A stretch of DNA of 64,000 bases, taken from Rhizobium sp. RU20A. GTDB taxonomy: Bacteria; Pseudomonadota; Alphaproteobacteria; Rhizobiales; Rhizobiaceae. Shown piece by piece: positions 10,743 through 19,953 of the stretch. Position 1 is the stretch's first letter; each line of letters opens with the position of its first letter. Under the pieces are notes generated by a model. It was not told the DNA's origin and made no database searches. It saw only the letters and a program-made list of their open reading frames with translations. The position numbers were made by a program, and so were the translations under genes. The stretch is from positions 1 to 64,000 of the forward strand of contig NZ_FTMB01000013.1 in NCBI RefSeq assembly GCF_900155885.1, read 5' to 3'.

Positions 10743-11858
10743 ATGGACGCTCCGATGAAGACCATCGATCTCATGTACCGCACGCTCTATGCGGAGCTGA
10801 CACAGCGGGCGATGGATGAGCGGTTTATCAGCGAATTCAGCACCCGCGGCCGCTTCGTCCGGGTCAAGGTGAAGGACCGGGATTACTGGTATTTCGACCT
10901 GCCCGGCGAGAATGGCCGTCAGACACGCAAATATGTTGGCCCCGATGCCGATCCGGATATTCGAAGCCGCGTCGAGCGGTTCGCGGAACTCAAGGCCGAT
11001 GCCCGCCAGCGCCGACGGTTTGTCACCACGCTGAAGCGGGAGGCGCGGCTTCCCGGCCCGGAACCTTTTACCGGCGAAATCATCGAGGCGCTGGCCAGGG
11101 CGGGCTTCTTCCGGCTGCGCGGCGTGCTGATCGGCACTGTCGCCTATCAGTGCTACCCCGCCTATCTCGGTATCCACCTGCCTTCGACCTCGATGCGCAC
11201 GGCGGATGCGGATTTCGCGCAGTTCCACTCGATCTCTGTCGCCATTGAGGACCAGACCGCGCCGATCGGTGACGTCTTGCGGACCGTCGACCCGAGTTTT
11301 ACCGAGGTGATGAGCCCGATGGATGGGCGGCGCCATATGATGTTCCGCAACCGGGATGGCTACAAGGTCGAGTTCCTGACCCCAAACACCTCCAGCGACG
11401 ATTACCAGGGGCAGCCGGCCACCATGCCGGCGCTGGGCGACACGGGCGCGCAGCCCATCCGCTTCCTCGATTTCCTGATCTACCAGCCGGTTCTCGTCAC
11501 GCTGCTGCATGGGTCCGGCGTGCCGATCCTCATTCCCGCGCCGGAGCGCTTCGCCGTGCACAAGCTGATCGTGGCGGCGCGCCGGGGAACTGAGGATGGC
11601 GGCGCTGCCAAGCGGGAGAAGGATGTCATGCAAGCCCTCACTCTCATGGAAGCCCTCATCGCCACCCGCCGCGCCGGCGACCTTGCCGATGCCTTTGACG
11701 AAGCGCGCGAACGGGGCGAGGCGTGGCGGGAGGCGCTCGCGAAAGGACTCGACATGATCGAGGATCGGGAGCGGCTGATGGCGGTGGTACAGGCGCTCGA
11801 TGCGGCGTTGAAGGCGATCGGCGCTGGGCCCGTGATGCGGGACGGAGCGTCCGTGTGA
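10743..11858 (+). CDS. Nucleotidyltransferase-fold protein, GSU2403-like
   Basis: A 371-residue protein that resembles the GSU2403 group of putative nucleotidyltransferases (PF12281 type). Helical N-terminus with a DYWYFDLPGENGRQTRKYVG segment (about 45-64), then FFRLRGVLIGTVAYQCYPAYLG, the likely start of the nucleotidyltransferase core, then SDDYQGQPATMPALG and a helical C-terminus. Substrate unknown. Not a photosynthesis gene: it lies alone between idi and the convergent pufC, between two related palindromes, which suggests a separate cassette. An ATG at 10755 is an alternative start. A toxin-antitoxin or defence role is speculative. Confidence 0.72.
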   Translation: MDAPMKTIDLMYRTLYAELTQRAMDERFISEFSTRGRFVRVKVKDRDYWYFDLPGENGRQTRKYVGPDADPDIRSRVERFAELKADARQRRRFVTTLKREARLPGPEPFTGEIIEALARAGFFRLRGVLIGTVAYQCYPAYLGIHLPSTSMRTADADFAQFHSISVAIEDQTAPIGDVLRTVDPSFTEVMSPMDGRRHMMFRNRDGYKVEFLTPNTSSDDYQGQPATMPALGDTGAQPIRFLDFLIYQPVLVTLLHGSGVPILIPAPERFAVHKLIVAARRGTEDGGAAKREKDVMQALTLMEALIATRRAGDLADAFDEARERGEAWREALAKGLDMIEDRERLMAVVQALDAALKAIGAGPVMRDGASV

Positions 11859-11860
11859 CG

Positions 11861-11894
11861 GCGTTATACTGGATTGAAGATTTCAGTATAACGC
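11861..11894. repeat. Downstream palindrome matching the upstream operator
   Basis: GCGTTATACTG (11861-11871) and CAGTATAACGC (11884-11894) form a perfect 11-bp inverted repeat with a 12-base loop, starting 2 bases after the gene's stop. The core GCGTTATACT/AGTATAACGC nearly matches the arms of the palindrome at 10695-10732 (GTTATACT/AGTATAAC shared exactly). It could be a second regulator site, a weak terminator, or a cassette boundary. Confidence 0.65.
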
Positions 11895-11959
11895 TTGATA
11901 TTGCAAGCTTTCCGCCGTCCACCCTTCCTTGTCCGTCGATGATTGCGACTGCAAACAGC

Positions 11960-11992
11960 AAGGCCGCGCCTGAAGTTGCAGGGCGCGGCCTT
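11960..11992 (-). terminator. Strong hairpin terminator after pufC
   Basis: Perfect 11-bp stem AAGGCCGCGCC (11960-11970) with GGCGCGGCCTT (11982-11992) and an 11-base loop, 25 bases beyond the pufC stop. It would end the puf operon transcript and could also act on read-through from the left. Confidence 0.8.
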
Positions 11993-12017
11993 TGTCAGCT
12001 TGTCTTGACGTCCCGGC

Positions 12018-13142
12018 TCAGTTCGTCGCCGCCGGCGCGGGCAGCGTCGTCGGGCCGTCGGCGCCCATGACTTGGGTCTTGCCGGGCTCGTACTTGGTAT
12101 AGTCGGGCACGGCCGTGTCGCCCTTTTTGCCCAGCGCGTCCACATAGTCCTTCAGCATCGAAACGCCGTAGAGCGGCTTTTGCACGCCGTTGTGGCAGGT
12201 GAAGCAGCCGACCTTCAGCACGTCGCCTTCCGGTCCCTTGCGGTTGGCGGGGAAGACCGGGTCAAGGCCGGTCATGTAGGTGGCGTTAATGTCGCGGGTC
12301 ATGCGGATGCCGTGCCAGGCGGTCACGCGTTGCGGCGGGCTCTGGTCCCAGTCGTTGAAGGCGCGGGAATTGTGGCAGGTGACGCAGTTGACGCCGAGGG
12401 ATTCCGACATGTGGATCATCAGCGACCAGGTCTTCTCGGTCTCCTTGGTGCCGGCCGTCGAGGTGCCGCTCGGCAGGGCCGTGGTGGCGTGCACGCGGAT
12501 CGGTTCGTTGCCGAGGAGGTAGGCGGCCAGCGCGTTCTGCGGCAGCGAGGTATTGCCGGCCAGCGCGGAGGCGACGTTCTGGCCGTCGCGGTCCTGGGTC
12601 ATGTTGCCGGCCGGCTTCGGCTCCAGACTGGTGCTCCAGACATTGGCGGGCACGGCATTGCCGCGGTGACAGGTGTAGCAGGTGACGCCGGTGGCGCCGA
12701 CATGCGGCGTCCAGTCGACATTGATCGCCTGCGTCATCTGGATCATGCGCCGGGCCACGACCTTGGTGTAGACTTCGTCCGACGCCATGTTTTCCGGATT
12801 GTGGCAGTAGTTGCAGCCCTGCTCTTCCGGCGCGATCCACGCGGTGATGGCGGCCATGGCCTGGTTAAACTGGTCGTCGGAGAGTTCGCCGAGAACCTGG
12901 ACGTTCTGGTAGATGTTCTTGGCCTTTTCGCCGGCGGGATCGGGCACCCATGGCGGATCGGGCACGACGTTGGCCGCCTTCAGCGCCTCCTGGGTCTCGA
13001 CATCCCGGTGAAGGACCATGCCGGTGCCGCGATAGCCGAGCTGGGTCGATTCCACCGGGGGCGCATCCCAGCCGGCACCCACGAAGCTTGCGATGGTCAG
13101 GAGCGTCCCGGCGGAGACGGCGAAGGGGATCCACAGTTTCAT
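12018..13142 (-). CDS. pufC: Reaction-centre tetrahaem cytochrome c subunit
   Basis: Periplasmic cytochrome (374 aa) that re-reduces the photo-oxidised special pair. Four CXXCH haem sites are visible: CNYCH (about 110), CYTCH (155), CVTCH (253) and CFTCH (313), with the methionine ligands in helices upstream of each. The N-terminal hydrophobic segment has no lipobox cysteine, so it is probably a membrane anchor rather than a lipoprotein signal. ATG at 13142 follows AAGGAG. Last gene of the puf operon, 11 bases after pufM. Confidence 0.97.
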   Translation of the reverse strand: MKLWIPFAVSAGTLLTIASFVGAGWDAPPVESTQLGYRGTGMVLHRDVETQEALKAANVVPDPPWVPDPAGEKAKNIYQNVQVLGELSDDQFNQAMAAITAWIAPEEQGCNYCHNPENMASDEVYTKVVARRMIQMTQAINVDWTPHVGATGVTCYTCHRGNAVPANVWSTSLEPKPAGNMTQDRDGQNVASALAGNTSLPQNALAAYLLGNEPIRVHATTALPSGTSTAGTKETEKTWSLMIHMSESLGVNCVTCHNSRAFNDWDQSPPQRVTAWHGIRMTRDINATYMTGLDPVFPANRKGPEGDVLKVGCFTCHNGVQKPLYGVSMLKDYVDALGKKGDTAVPDYTKYEPGKTQVMGADGPTTLPAPAATN

Positions 13143-13153
13143 CGTCGTTCTCC

Positions 13154-14116
13154 TTACAGCGCCGGATCGACGACGCCGGGCCACATTTGCGGCAGCGGCG
13201 AGACGAGGCCGTGATTGACGCCCCACAGGTACCAGTTGTCGACCACCGTGCCGGTCAGCAGGATGCCGATGCCGCCGGTCAGCGGGGTCAGGATCGCGAA
13301 CCACCAGGCCCAGCGGTGCACGGATTCCATCGTGGCGTTGAAGCCCATGGTCCAGCGCCAGAAGAGGGCGGCGCGCTCGGAGGCCGTGCCGCGGTCGGTG
13401 ATCTGCTCCAACTCGCGCTCGCCGCCATATTTGCCGACGGCCAGGATCGTCGCGCCGTGCATGGCAAACAGCAGCACGGAGCCATAGAGGAAGACGATCG
13501 AGAGGCAGTGGAACGGGTTGTAGTAGAGATTGCCGTAGCGGATCGACAGCGCTGCGGTCCAGTCGAGATGCGGGAAGATGCCAAAGGGCACGGCTTCGGA
13601 GAAGTTGCCCATCAGCAGCGGGCGGATGAAGCCGAGCACCAGGAAGAGCCAGATGGCCGAGGCAAAGGCCCAGGCCACATGCATGCCGAGCTCCAGCTGC
13701 CGGGCGCGGCGGTAGATGCGCACCCACCATAAAATGACCGACAGCGTCAGGAAGAAGCCGGCGATCAGCCACCAGCCGCCTTCGGCGAGCGGCGGCAGAA
13801 CTTTCAGCCCGTATTTGGCAGGCGGCGGCTCCAGCCCCAGCCAGAAGAGCTGGCGCACGAACTGGATCGGATCCCAGCCGACGGAGGCGAACATGTTGAG
13901 GCCGATGATCTCGAAGGCGATGAAGCCGAAGACCAGCGAGAGCGTACCGAGATAGCCGAGATAGATCGGGCCGATCTGGGCATTGCCGATGATGCCGAAG
14001 AGGCGCACGAAAAAAGCCTTGCCGGTGCGCGGACTGTCGCCGCGCGGCAGCGGCATGCCCTCTTCGATCGGGCCTGATATCTGGATCGGCGTGATGATGT
14101 TCTGATATTGCACCAT
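13154..14116 (-). CDS. pufM: Photosynthetic reaction centre M subunit
   Basis: Core membrane subunit (320 aa, five helices) that binds the special-pair half, the non-haem iron and QA. Characteristic sequence: [10 protein letters not shown] near the N-terminus, the special-pair His in [17 protein letters not shown], and the iron/quinone His in [13 protein letters not shown] and [10 protein letters not shown]. The ATG at 14116 (MVQYQN) is the family start; an upstream extension reads through the pufL end in another frame. Confidence 0.98.
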   Translation of the reverse strand: MVQYQNIITPIQISGPIEEGMPLPRGDSPRTGKAFFVRLFGIIGNAQIGPIYLGYLGTLSLVFGFIAFEIIGLNMFASVGWDPIQFVRQLFWLGLEPPPAKYGLKVLPPLAEGGWWLIAGFFLTLSVILWWVRIYRRARQLELGMHVAWAFASAIWLFLVLGFIRPLLMGNFSEAVPFGIFPHLDWTAALSIRYGNLYYNPFHCLSIVFLYGSVLLFAMHGATILAVGKYGGERELEQITDRGTASERAALFWRWTMGFNATMESVHRWAWWFAILTPLTGGIGILLTGTVVDNWYLWGVNHGLVSPLPQMWPGVVDPAL

Positions 14117-14129
14117 GACGGTTTCCCCC

Positions 14130-14975
14130 TCACTTCCAGATCGGCAGCTCGAGCCACCAGTTCCACCATTCCGGCCAGCCGCGGTTCCAGAAGGGGCCGC
14201 TGATGACGATGCAGACAGCGCTCCAGAAACCGGCATTCAGCGCCAGGATCAAACCGAGACGGTGGATGCCGAGCGTGCCGATGGAGTAGCCGATGATGTC
14301 GCGGAAGAAGGTGTCTTCGTATTCCGGCGTCTTGACCTCGGCCTGCTGGCCGGGCGCATCGCGCGAGGCGCCGGGATTGGCCGCCGACAGGATGAGGCCG
14401 CCATGCAGGGAGAGTGCGAATGTCGTCGTGAAGAAGAACGACACGGCGATCATGTGGGCGGGATTATAGTGGAAATGCAGATACTGGTAGCCGACGTTCG
14501 ACACCCAGTCGAGATGGCTGAAGATGCCGTAGGGGAAGCCGTAGCCCCAGGCGCCGAGCAGCAGCGGGCGGATGACGACCAGCGTCGCATAGGCAAAGAT
14601 GGCAAAGGAAAAGGCGAAGGGCACGTGATAGCCCATGCCGAGCTTGCGGCAGATTTCCACCTCGCGCAGCGCCCAGGACGAGAAGGCGCCGAGCGCGCAG
14701 ACGGTGATGATCTGCCAGAGCCCGCCTTCCTTCAGCGGCGCGAGCGCCAGCCCGTAGGAAATGTCGGGCGGGGCGATCGAGATCTGCCAGATGTTCCAGG
14801 TGGGACCGATGGCCGCGCCGTAGATGATCAGCGCCGTGCCCAAAATGGCGAAGAAGGCCGTGGTGACCCCGAAGAAGCCGACATAGAAGGGCCCGACCCA
14901 GAAATCGAACAGGTCGCCGCCGATCAGCGTGCCGCCGCGCACGCGGTATTTGCGTTCGAAACTCAGCAGCGCCAT
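14130..14975 (-). CDS. pufL: Photosynthetic reaction centre L subunit
   Basis: Five-helix core subunit (281 aa) carrying the active electron branch and QB. Starts [20 protein letters not shown] as in relatives. Accessory pigment and special-pair histidines fall at H154, H169 and H174 (one above Rhodobacter numbering), and iron ligand H191 is in [10 protein letters not shown]. The stop lies 13 bases before pufM. The gap to pufA is 128 bases and contains a stable hairpin. Confidence 0.98.
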   Translation of the reverse strand: MALLSFERKYRVRGGTLIGGDLFDFWVGPFYVGFFGVTTAFFAILGTALIIYGAAIGPTWNIWQISIAPPDISYGLALAPLKEGGLWQIITVCALGAFSSWALREVEICRKLGMGYHVPFAFSFAIFAYATLVVIRPLLLGAWGYGFPYGIFSHLDWVSNVGYQYLHFHYNPAHMIAVSFFFTTTFALSLHGGLILSAANPGASRDAPGQQAEVKTPEYEDTFFRDIIGYSIGTLGIHRLGLILALNAGFWSAVCIVISGPFWNRGWPEWWNWWLELPIWK

Positions 14976-15059
14976 CAGGGGTTCCTCCTCGGGCCGTCCG
15001 CAGATTTTGGCGGTCGCCGCCGCGTCATTCGCGGAGCGTCCCGGCCGGTGTTCGGCGGC

Positions 15060-15087
15060 GGGCGGGGCCAGATGTCCGGCCGCGCCC
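15060..15087 (-). promoter_or_regulatory. pufA-pufL intercistronic hairpin
   Basis: GGGCGGGGCC (15060-15069) pairs with GGCCGCGCCC (15078-15087) with one mismatch and an 8-base loop, 16 bases past the pufA stop. A smaller CCGCG/CGCGG hairpin follows at 15020-15034. In Rhodobacter such a structure protects the antenna mRNA from 3' decay and gives more LH1 than RC; the same role is inferred here. Confidence 0.6.
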
Positions 15088-15103
15088 GCTGCCCTCTTGG
15101 GGT

Positions 15104-15301
15104 TCAGCCGATGAGCCGCTGATCCTGATCGCTGCCGATGACGTGTTCGATCGCGCTGGTCTTCAGGGGCTTGCCCTCAAGCCAGTTGAACCGGTCCGTG
15201 CTCAACAGGATGAAATGGATCAGAATGGCGAGCGTGAACAGGAAGACGGACAGAGCAACCAGCGCCTTGCGCGGGTCGAACATCAGCCAGATTCTCCACA
15301 T
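15104..15301 (-). CDS. pufA: LH1 antenna alpha chain
   Basis: Small single-helix antenna polypeptide (65 aa). Begins [20 protein letters not shown], the typical LH1 alpha start, with the bacteriochlorophyll-ligating histidine in AILIHFILL. It pairs with PufB, 11 bases upstream, to form the ring around the reaction centre. Confidence 0.97.
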   Translation of the reverse strand: MWRIWLMFDPRKALVALSVFLFTLAILIHFILLSTDRFNWLEGKPLKTSAIEHVIGSDQDQRLIG

Positions 15302-15312
15302 TGTCGCTCTCC

Positions 15313-15534
15313 TCAGGCCAGCATCGGCAGAAGCGCCTGGGCCGACTGGTTGATGTTCTCAAGGAACACATACCCTTCCGGCCCCGGGATCCAGGGACGC
15401 CACATCCAGACCAGGATGTGCGCGACGACAGCAATCGCCGTGAACATCAGGAAACCCTGGATGAAGAGCCCGTGGAACTCGCGCGCTTCGCTTTCGGTCA
15501 GACCCGAAAGTGAAACATTCGATGGATCAGCCAT
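15313..15534 (-). CDS. pufB: LH1 antenna beta chain
   Basis: Single-helix antenna polypeptide (73 aa) with the conserved [13 protein letters not shown] and the pigment-ligating histidine in [16 protein letters not shown]. The ATG at 15534 is chosen because AGGAGG lies 8 bases before it; a GTG three codons earlier is in frame but overlaps that site. The C-terminus is somewhat long, with [16 protein letters not shown]. Confidence 0.96.
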   Translation of the reverse strand: MADPSNVSLSGLTESEAREFHGLFIQGFLMFTAIAVVAHILVWMWRPWIPGPEGYVFLENINQSAQALLPMLA

Positions 15535-15651
15535 CAAACGCACCTCCTAGCCTCGAATACCGCGGCACCCCCGCGGCGGGGTTCCGGCAGACCGCGAGCG
15601 GCGCTGCCGGGGTCCTGACGGTGTCGAGAACACCGCCAAAGCTTGACAAGG

Positions 15652-15888
15652 TCACGCGTGGAAGGCGTAACCGACGGCCGCATAGGCCGAGGACCGGGCC
15701 TCGGCGAAGACCGATTGATCGGAAGACGCCGCCTTGCCGGAGGCGAACGCGGTGGCGCGCCTGGCCAGCGCCGCCATCAGGCAAAGCGGGTAGGAAATCA
15801 GGAAGAGTTGGCGCATCTCGATCCGCTCGGCGCGACGATCGAGATGGACGCTTCCGGCCGCGCCGGTGACTGCTGGTTTCTGGTGCAT
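15652..15888 (-). CDS. pufQ: PufQ-like protein
   Basis: A 78-residue protein between bchZ and pufB, the standard pufQ position. It has one hydrophobic segment (about residues 27-40, LFLISYPLCLMAALARR) and ends in VFAEARSSAYAAVGYAFHA, which resembles the C-terminal tail of PufQ proteins. PufQ aids bacteriochlorophyll formation during complex assembly. The ATG at 15888 follows AGGAGGG by 6 bases. The frame extends upstream into bchZ without start support. The assignment rests on position, size and tail, since PufQ diverges strongly. Confidence 0.78.
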   Translation of the reverse strand: MHQKPAVTGAAGSVHLDRRAERIEMRQLFLISYPLCLMAALARRATAFASGKAASSDQSVFAEARSSAYAAVGYAFHA

Positions 15889-15944
15889 GGCATGCCCTCC
15901 TCGCGGCCCGTCGGGCCATCCGTGTTCCCTTGCCGGTCCGCTGA

Positions 15945-17393
15945 TCACGCGGGCAGCGGCACTTTCGCGGCCCGCGCCACATGGGCGGGCGTCACTTCGC
16001 TGGCATCGGCCCTCTCGGCCTCGCGCTCGGCCGCATCGCGCAGCCGCTTGGCGGCGGAGATGCGCACCAGCACGGGTTCGTCGGCCATCTGTTTGTCGAA
16101 AAGCGACTGGGCCTCCGGCTGCCATGGAAACTCGCCGGAACGTCGCGCCGTCGTTGCTTCGATGGCGTCGAGTTCGCTGGCCTTCGGCAGGATCGAAAAC
16201 AGCATGTCGAAGAGCGCATTGCAGACTTCCTGGATCAGCCAGGCCGCACCCGAATAGCCCATCACCGGCGTGCCGGTGTGGCGGCGCACCACGGCGCCGG
16301 GGAAGGAGAGCTGCACGAAGGTGGCCCGCGCATTGCGCTCAGCGAGATACATGCGCTCGTTGAAGGAGCCAAAGAGGATCATCGGCGGACGCTTGGCGAC
16401 GAGCTCGGCGACAGCCGCATTGTCGGTCTTCTCGCCCGGACGGCGGGCGACGGCGAAGGTGCAGGGCAGGCCCATCTCGCCTTCGAGAAACTGCTGGACG
16501 CCGCGGGCATAGGTGTCGGTGGCGACGACCGCGAAGCTTGCGGTCGCGAAGAAATCCTGCGTCACCGAGCGCCAGAGATCCCACAGCGGCTTCAGCGTCG
16601 TGTGCTTCTCGCGCGTGATGAAAGGTTCCGGGTCGAGGCCGAGAAGCGCGCCGAGGCTGCGCAGGAAGGCAGTCGTCTGGTGGATGCCGATCGGCGCCTG
16701 CAGGTAGGGCCGGTCGAGGCTTTCGCAGAGCAGACGGCCGAATTCGCGGTAGAGACAGATGTTGACGTCTGCATCCGCCAGCTTGCGCACGTCTTCGAGA
16801 TGGCTGCCAAGCGGGAAGATCATGTTGATCTCCGCGCCGATGCCTTCGACGAGCCTGCGGATTTCGGCAAGATCGGAGGGCATGTTGTAGGTGCCGTAGA
16901 TCGGGCCGATGATGTTGACGCGGGGCTTTGCCCCCTCCGGCCGGCGGCGCGGGGCGGGCACCTTGCCGCCCTTTGGGCCGAATTCCGTCCACAGCCAGCG
17001 CAGCGCCCGGTCCGCGCTCTGCCACTGGTCCTCGTCGATGGTGCGCGGCAGGAAGCGCAGGATGTTGGAACCCTCCGGCGTCACGCCGCCGCCGATCATC
17101 TCGGCGATGGAGCCGGTGACGACCACGGCCGGCAGATCCGGATCGAGCGCGCGGCGCGCCCGTTTCATGGCGCCTTCCGTGCCGTGCTGGCCAAGTTCGT
17201 CCTCTGACAGACCGCTGACGACGATCGGCAATTCGTGCGGCGGCAGCGCGTCGGTGTAGTGCAGCACCGAGGTCACCGGCAGGTTCTCGCAGCCGACGGG
17301 GCCGTCGATGATGACCTGCAGGCCCTTGATCGCCGTGAAGGCATAGACGCTGCCCCAGTAGCCGCCGGCCCGGTCGTGGTCGAGGATCAGCAT
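15945..17393 (-). CDS. bchZ: Chlorophyllide a reductase subunit Z
   Basis: One half of the NifDK-like catalytic component (482 aa) that, with BchY and the iron protein BchX, reduces ring B of chlorophyllide a to give a bacteriochlorin. Visible: N-terminal [20 protein letters not shown] with a cluster-ligating cysteine, [31 protein letters not shown], and the C-terminal light-independent reductase tail [21 protein letters not shown] at 17393 overlaps the bchY end by 7 bases. Confidence 0.97.
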   Translation of the reverse strand: MLILDHDRAGGYWGSVYAFTAIKGLQVIIDGPVGCENLPVTSVLHYTDALPPHELPIVVSGLSEDELGQHGTEGAMKRARRALDPDLPAVVVTGSIAEMIGGGVTPEGSNILRFLPRTIDEDQWQSADRALRWLWTEFGPKGGKVPAPRRRPEGAKPRVNIIGPIYGTYNMPSDLAEIRRLVEGIGAEINMIFPLGSHLEDVRKLADADVNICLYREFGRLLCESLDRPYLQAPIGIHQTTAFLRSLGALLGLDPEPFITREKHTTLKPLWDLWRSVTQDFFATASFAVVATDTYARGVQQFLEGEMGLPCTFAVARRPGEKTDNAAVAELVAKRPPMILFGSFNERMYLAERNARATFVQLSFPGAVVRRHTGTPVMGYSGAAWLIQEVCNALFDMLFSILPKASELDAIEATTARRSGEFPWQPEAQSLFDKQMADEPVLVRISAAKRLRDAAEREAERADASEVTPAHVARAAKVPLPA

Positions 17394-18940
17394 CCGACGC
17401 TCTCCCCGTTGTCGACCGCGTTCATCGACTTGCGCACCTTGGCCGCATAGGTCTTGCGGAAGCTGCCATGGTCCTTCGGCGTCTCCTGCCAGATGCCGGC
17501 CGTCTCGCCGGAGCCGACGCCGGCGAAGAAGGCATCCATGGCCTCGAACCGCGCCTTGTTGGCGATGGCGGCATTGATGACGTCGGGCAGCGAGCCCGCA
17601 CCGGCCGGGCCCATCAGCGGGCGGGCCGAGATAAGATTGGTGAAATAGAGCGCCGGCGTTGCCGTCTCCTTGGCCTTCTGCACTATGGGCGTGGTGCCGA
17701 TGGCGAGATCGGGCGAAAATTCGTGGTAGGCGTCGAGATCGTCTTCGAGCGAGGCGCGGAAACGCAGCTCGACGCCGTGGGCCGCGAGCCATTCGGCATC
17801 GGCGGCATTCCACGGCGTGCGCGGACAGGCCGTGCCGACATAGCGCAGATCCGCGCCAAGCTCGACCAGCAGGCGGCCGACGATGAGTTCGGAGCCCTCG
17901 TAGCCGGAGAGCGTGATGCGGCCGTCGATGCGCTTGGCCTGAAGGCTGGCGGAAATTGCGCCGCGCATGGCATTGCGGCTTTGGTCGATCCGGGCGCGGG
18001 GCACGCCGCAGGCCGAGCCGATGGCCGAGAGCCAGGCATCGGTGCCTTCGAGACCCACCGGCGCGGAGCCGACGACAGGACGTCCGGCGGCTTCGAATTC
18101 GCGGATGCTGGCGGTGTAGAAGGGATGGATGGCGGCGACTGCGGCGCAGTCGAGCGCGCCGTAGAGATCGCGCCATTCGCGCACCGGCACGGTCGGGCCG
18201 GCGGCAAGGCCCATCGGCTCCAGCATGGCGCCGATGACCATGGGGTCGGCCGGGAACATTTCGCCGAGCAGCGTGACGGTCGGGCGGTCGGTGGTCTGCT
18301 GGCGCGGGCGCTGCACGGGCCCGGCTTCAACCTCCTGCCGGGCATAGGCGAGCATGGCAGCCGAGAGCACGTCCTTGGCCTCCGCATGGGTCGGCACGCC
18401 GAAGCCGGGAACGTCGATGCCGACGATGCGCACGCCGGAAATTTCGCGCGGCAGCATCTTCAGCGGTACGCCGGATGCGGTGGGCACGCAAAGATTCGTG
18501 ACGACGACGGCGTCGTATTTCTCCGGGTCCGCCATCTGGTGCACGGCCTCGACGATGTCCTCGAAGAGCTTGCCGGTGACCAGCGTTTCGGAACTGAAGG
18601 GCACGTAGCCGACGGAGCGTTTCGCGCCATAGAAATGCGAGGTGAAGGTCAGGCCGTAGACACAGCAGGCCGAGCCCGAAAGGATCGTCGCGACGCGGCG
18701 CATGCGCAACCCGACGCGCAGCGAGCCGAAGGCCGGGCACATGGATTGGGGCTGGTCGTGGGGACCCTTGGGATAATCGGCCTCGAAGCGATCCATCAGC
18801 GCACCGTTGCCGGCGGCGCGGGCTGCGGCACGCGAAAGCTCGGCGCCACTGTGGCAGGCGCCTTCCCCCGCCGCGTCGGAGGGGCCGGAGGCGTCGATTG
18901 GGGCCGTGTCGGCTACGTCGAAGGGCTTGAGGTCATCCAT
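17387..18940 (-). CDS. bchY: Chlorophyllide a reductase subunit Y
   Basis: NifD-like partner of BchZ (517 aa). Cysteines for the bridging 4Fe-4S cluster are visible in [31 protein letters not shown] and [11 protein letters not shown]. The N-terminal 50 residues are acidic and variable, as in relatives. ATG at 18940 (MDDLKPFDV) lies 2 bases after bchX; the longer frame upstream lies inside bchX. Confidence 0.97.
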   Translation of the reverse strand: MDDLKPFDVADTAPIDASGPSDAAGEGACHSGAELSRAAARAAGNGALMDRFEADYPKGPHDQPQSMCPAFGSLRVGLRMRRVATILSGSACCVYGLTFTSHFYGAKRSVGYVPFSSETLVTGKLFEDIVEAVHQMADPEKYDAVVVTNLCVPTASGVPLKMLPREISGVRIVGIDVPGFGVPTHAEAKDVLSAAMLAYARQEVEAGPVQRPRQQTTDRPTVTLLGEMFPADPMVIGAMLEPMGLAAGPTVPVREWRDLYGALDCAAVAAIHPFYTASIREFEAAGRPVVGSAPVGLEGTDAWLSAIGSACGVPRARIDQSRNAMRGAISASLQAKRIDGRITLSGYEGSELIVGRLLVELGADLRYVGTACPRTPWNAADAEWLAAHGVELRFRASLEDDLDAYHEFSPDLAIGTTPIVQKAKETATPALYFTNLISARPLMGPAGAGSLPDVINAAIANKARFEAMDAFFAGVGSGETAGIWQETPKDHGSFRKTYAAKVRKSMNAVDNGESVGC

Positions 18941-18942
18941 GA

Positions 18943-19953
18943 TCAGGCTCTTCCGACCGTGTCGTAGATGACTTCGAGCGAGGGGCGCACGAGTTGGCCG
19001 GCGGCGCACATGTCGGCGGCGGTCGCCGGTTCCAGCCGGTAGTCGGCGCCCGTCTCGCTGGCGTCGAAAAGGGAAAGCAGGCCATCCTGGTCGAGCGGGC
19101 GCGGCAGCACCGGCGGGGCCTCGGCAAGGTTGATCGAGAGCGCCTCGAACAGCGGGCCCCAGCGATTGTCGGGCGTGCCGATGATCTGGTAGTTGGCGCT
19201 CTTGCGGCGGATGTCCTCATCCTGCGGGATGGCGGCGAGGACGGGAATGCCGACGGCTTCGGCAAAGGCCGCGGCCTCGCCCGTGCCGTCATCCTTGTTG
19301 ATGACGAGTCCGGCGACGCCGACATTGCCGCCGAGATTGCGGAAATACTTCACCGCTGAACAGACATTGTTGGCGACGTAGAGCGACTGCAGGTCATTCG
19401 AGCCGACGACGACCACCTTCTGGCACATGTCGCGGGCGATCGGCAGGCCGAAGCCGCCGCACACGACGTCGCCGAGGAAGTCGAGCAGGACGTAATCGAA
19501 GTCCCAGTCGTGGAAGCCGAGCTTTTCCAGCGTCTCGAAACCGTGGATGATGCCGCGTCCGCCGCAGCCGCGACCGACTTCCGGGCCGCCGAGCTCCATG
19601 GCGAAGACGCCGTCGCGCTTGAAGCAGACGTCGGAGATCGAGACTTCCTGGCCCGCCGCCTTGCGCATCGAAGCGGTCTGGATGATCGTCGGGCAGGCCC
19701 GGCCGCCGAACAGCAGCGAGGTCGTGTCGCTCTTCGGATCGCAGCCGATCAGAAGCACCTTCTTGCCGAGCTGGGCGAGCATGTAGGAGAGGTTGGCGAG
19801 CGTGAAGCTCTTGCCGATCCCGCCCTTGCCGTAGATGGCGATGATCTGCGTTTCCTTCTTCACCGGGCCCGTTTCCGGCAGGTCCGGCTCGATCATGGCT
19901 TCTTCGCGCAGCTGATCATGCATCAGGTTGCGGCTGTCGAGGTCGAGGGTCAT
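18943..19953 (-). CDS. bchX: Chlorophyllide a reductase iron protein BchX
   Basis: NifH-like ATPase (336 aa) that donates electrons to BchYZ. P-loop GKGGIGKSF at residues 42-50, GCDPKSDTT, and cluster cysteines at about 130 (GRGCGG) and 165 (DVVCGG). The N-terminal extension of about 30 residues before the P-loop distinguishes it from BchL. Its start overlaps the bchC stop (ATGA). Confidence 0.97.
   Translation of the reverse strand: MTLDLDSRNLMHDQLREEAMIEPDLPETGPVKKETQIIAIYGKGGIGKSFTLANLSYMLAQLGKKVLLIGCDPKSDTTSLLFGGRACPTIIQTASMRKAAGQEVSISDVCFKRDGVFAMELGGPEVGRGCGGRGIIHGFETLEKLGFHDWDFDYVLLDFLGDVVCGGFGLPIARDMCQKVVVVGSNDLQSLYVANNVCSAVKYFRNLGGNVGVAGLVINKDDGTGEAAAFAEAVGIPVLAAIPQDEDIRRKSANYQIIGTPDNRWGPLFEALSINLAEAPPVLPRPLDQDGLLSLFDASETGADYRLEPATAADMCAAGQLVRPSLEVIYDTVGRA

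Noticed and set aside
10680-11894. Palindromes as XerCD dif-like sites
   Set aside because: The arms are 11-12 bases with 12-14-base centres, not the 11-6-11 layout of dif sites.
13143-13772. A 210-codon upstream extension of pufC
   Set aside because: It reads pufM in another frame; the ATG at 13142 has a good ribosome-binding site and the right N-terminus.
12018-15534. pufX or LH2 (puc) genes in or near the puf operon
   Set aside because: pufM is followed by pufC and then a terminator; no additional small membrane genes are present.
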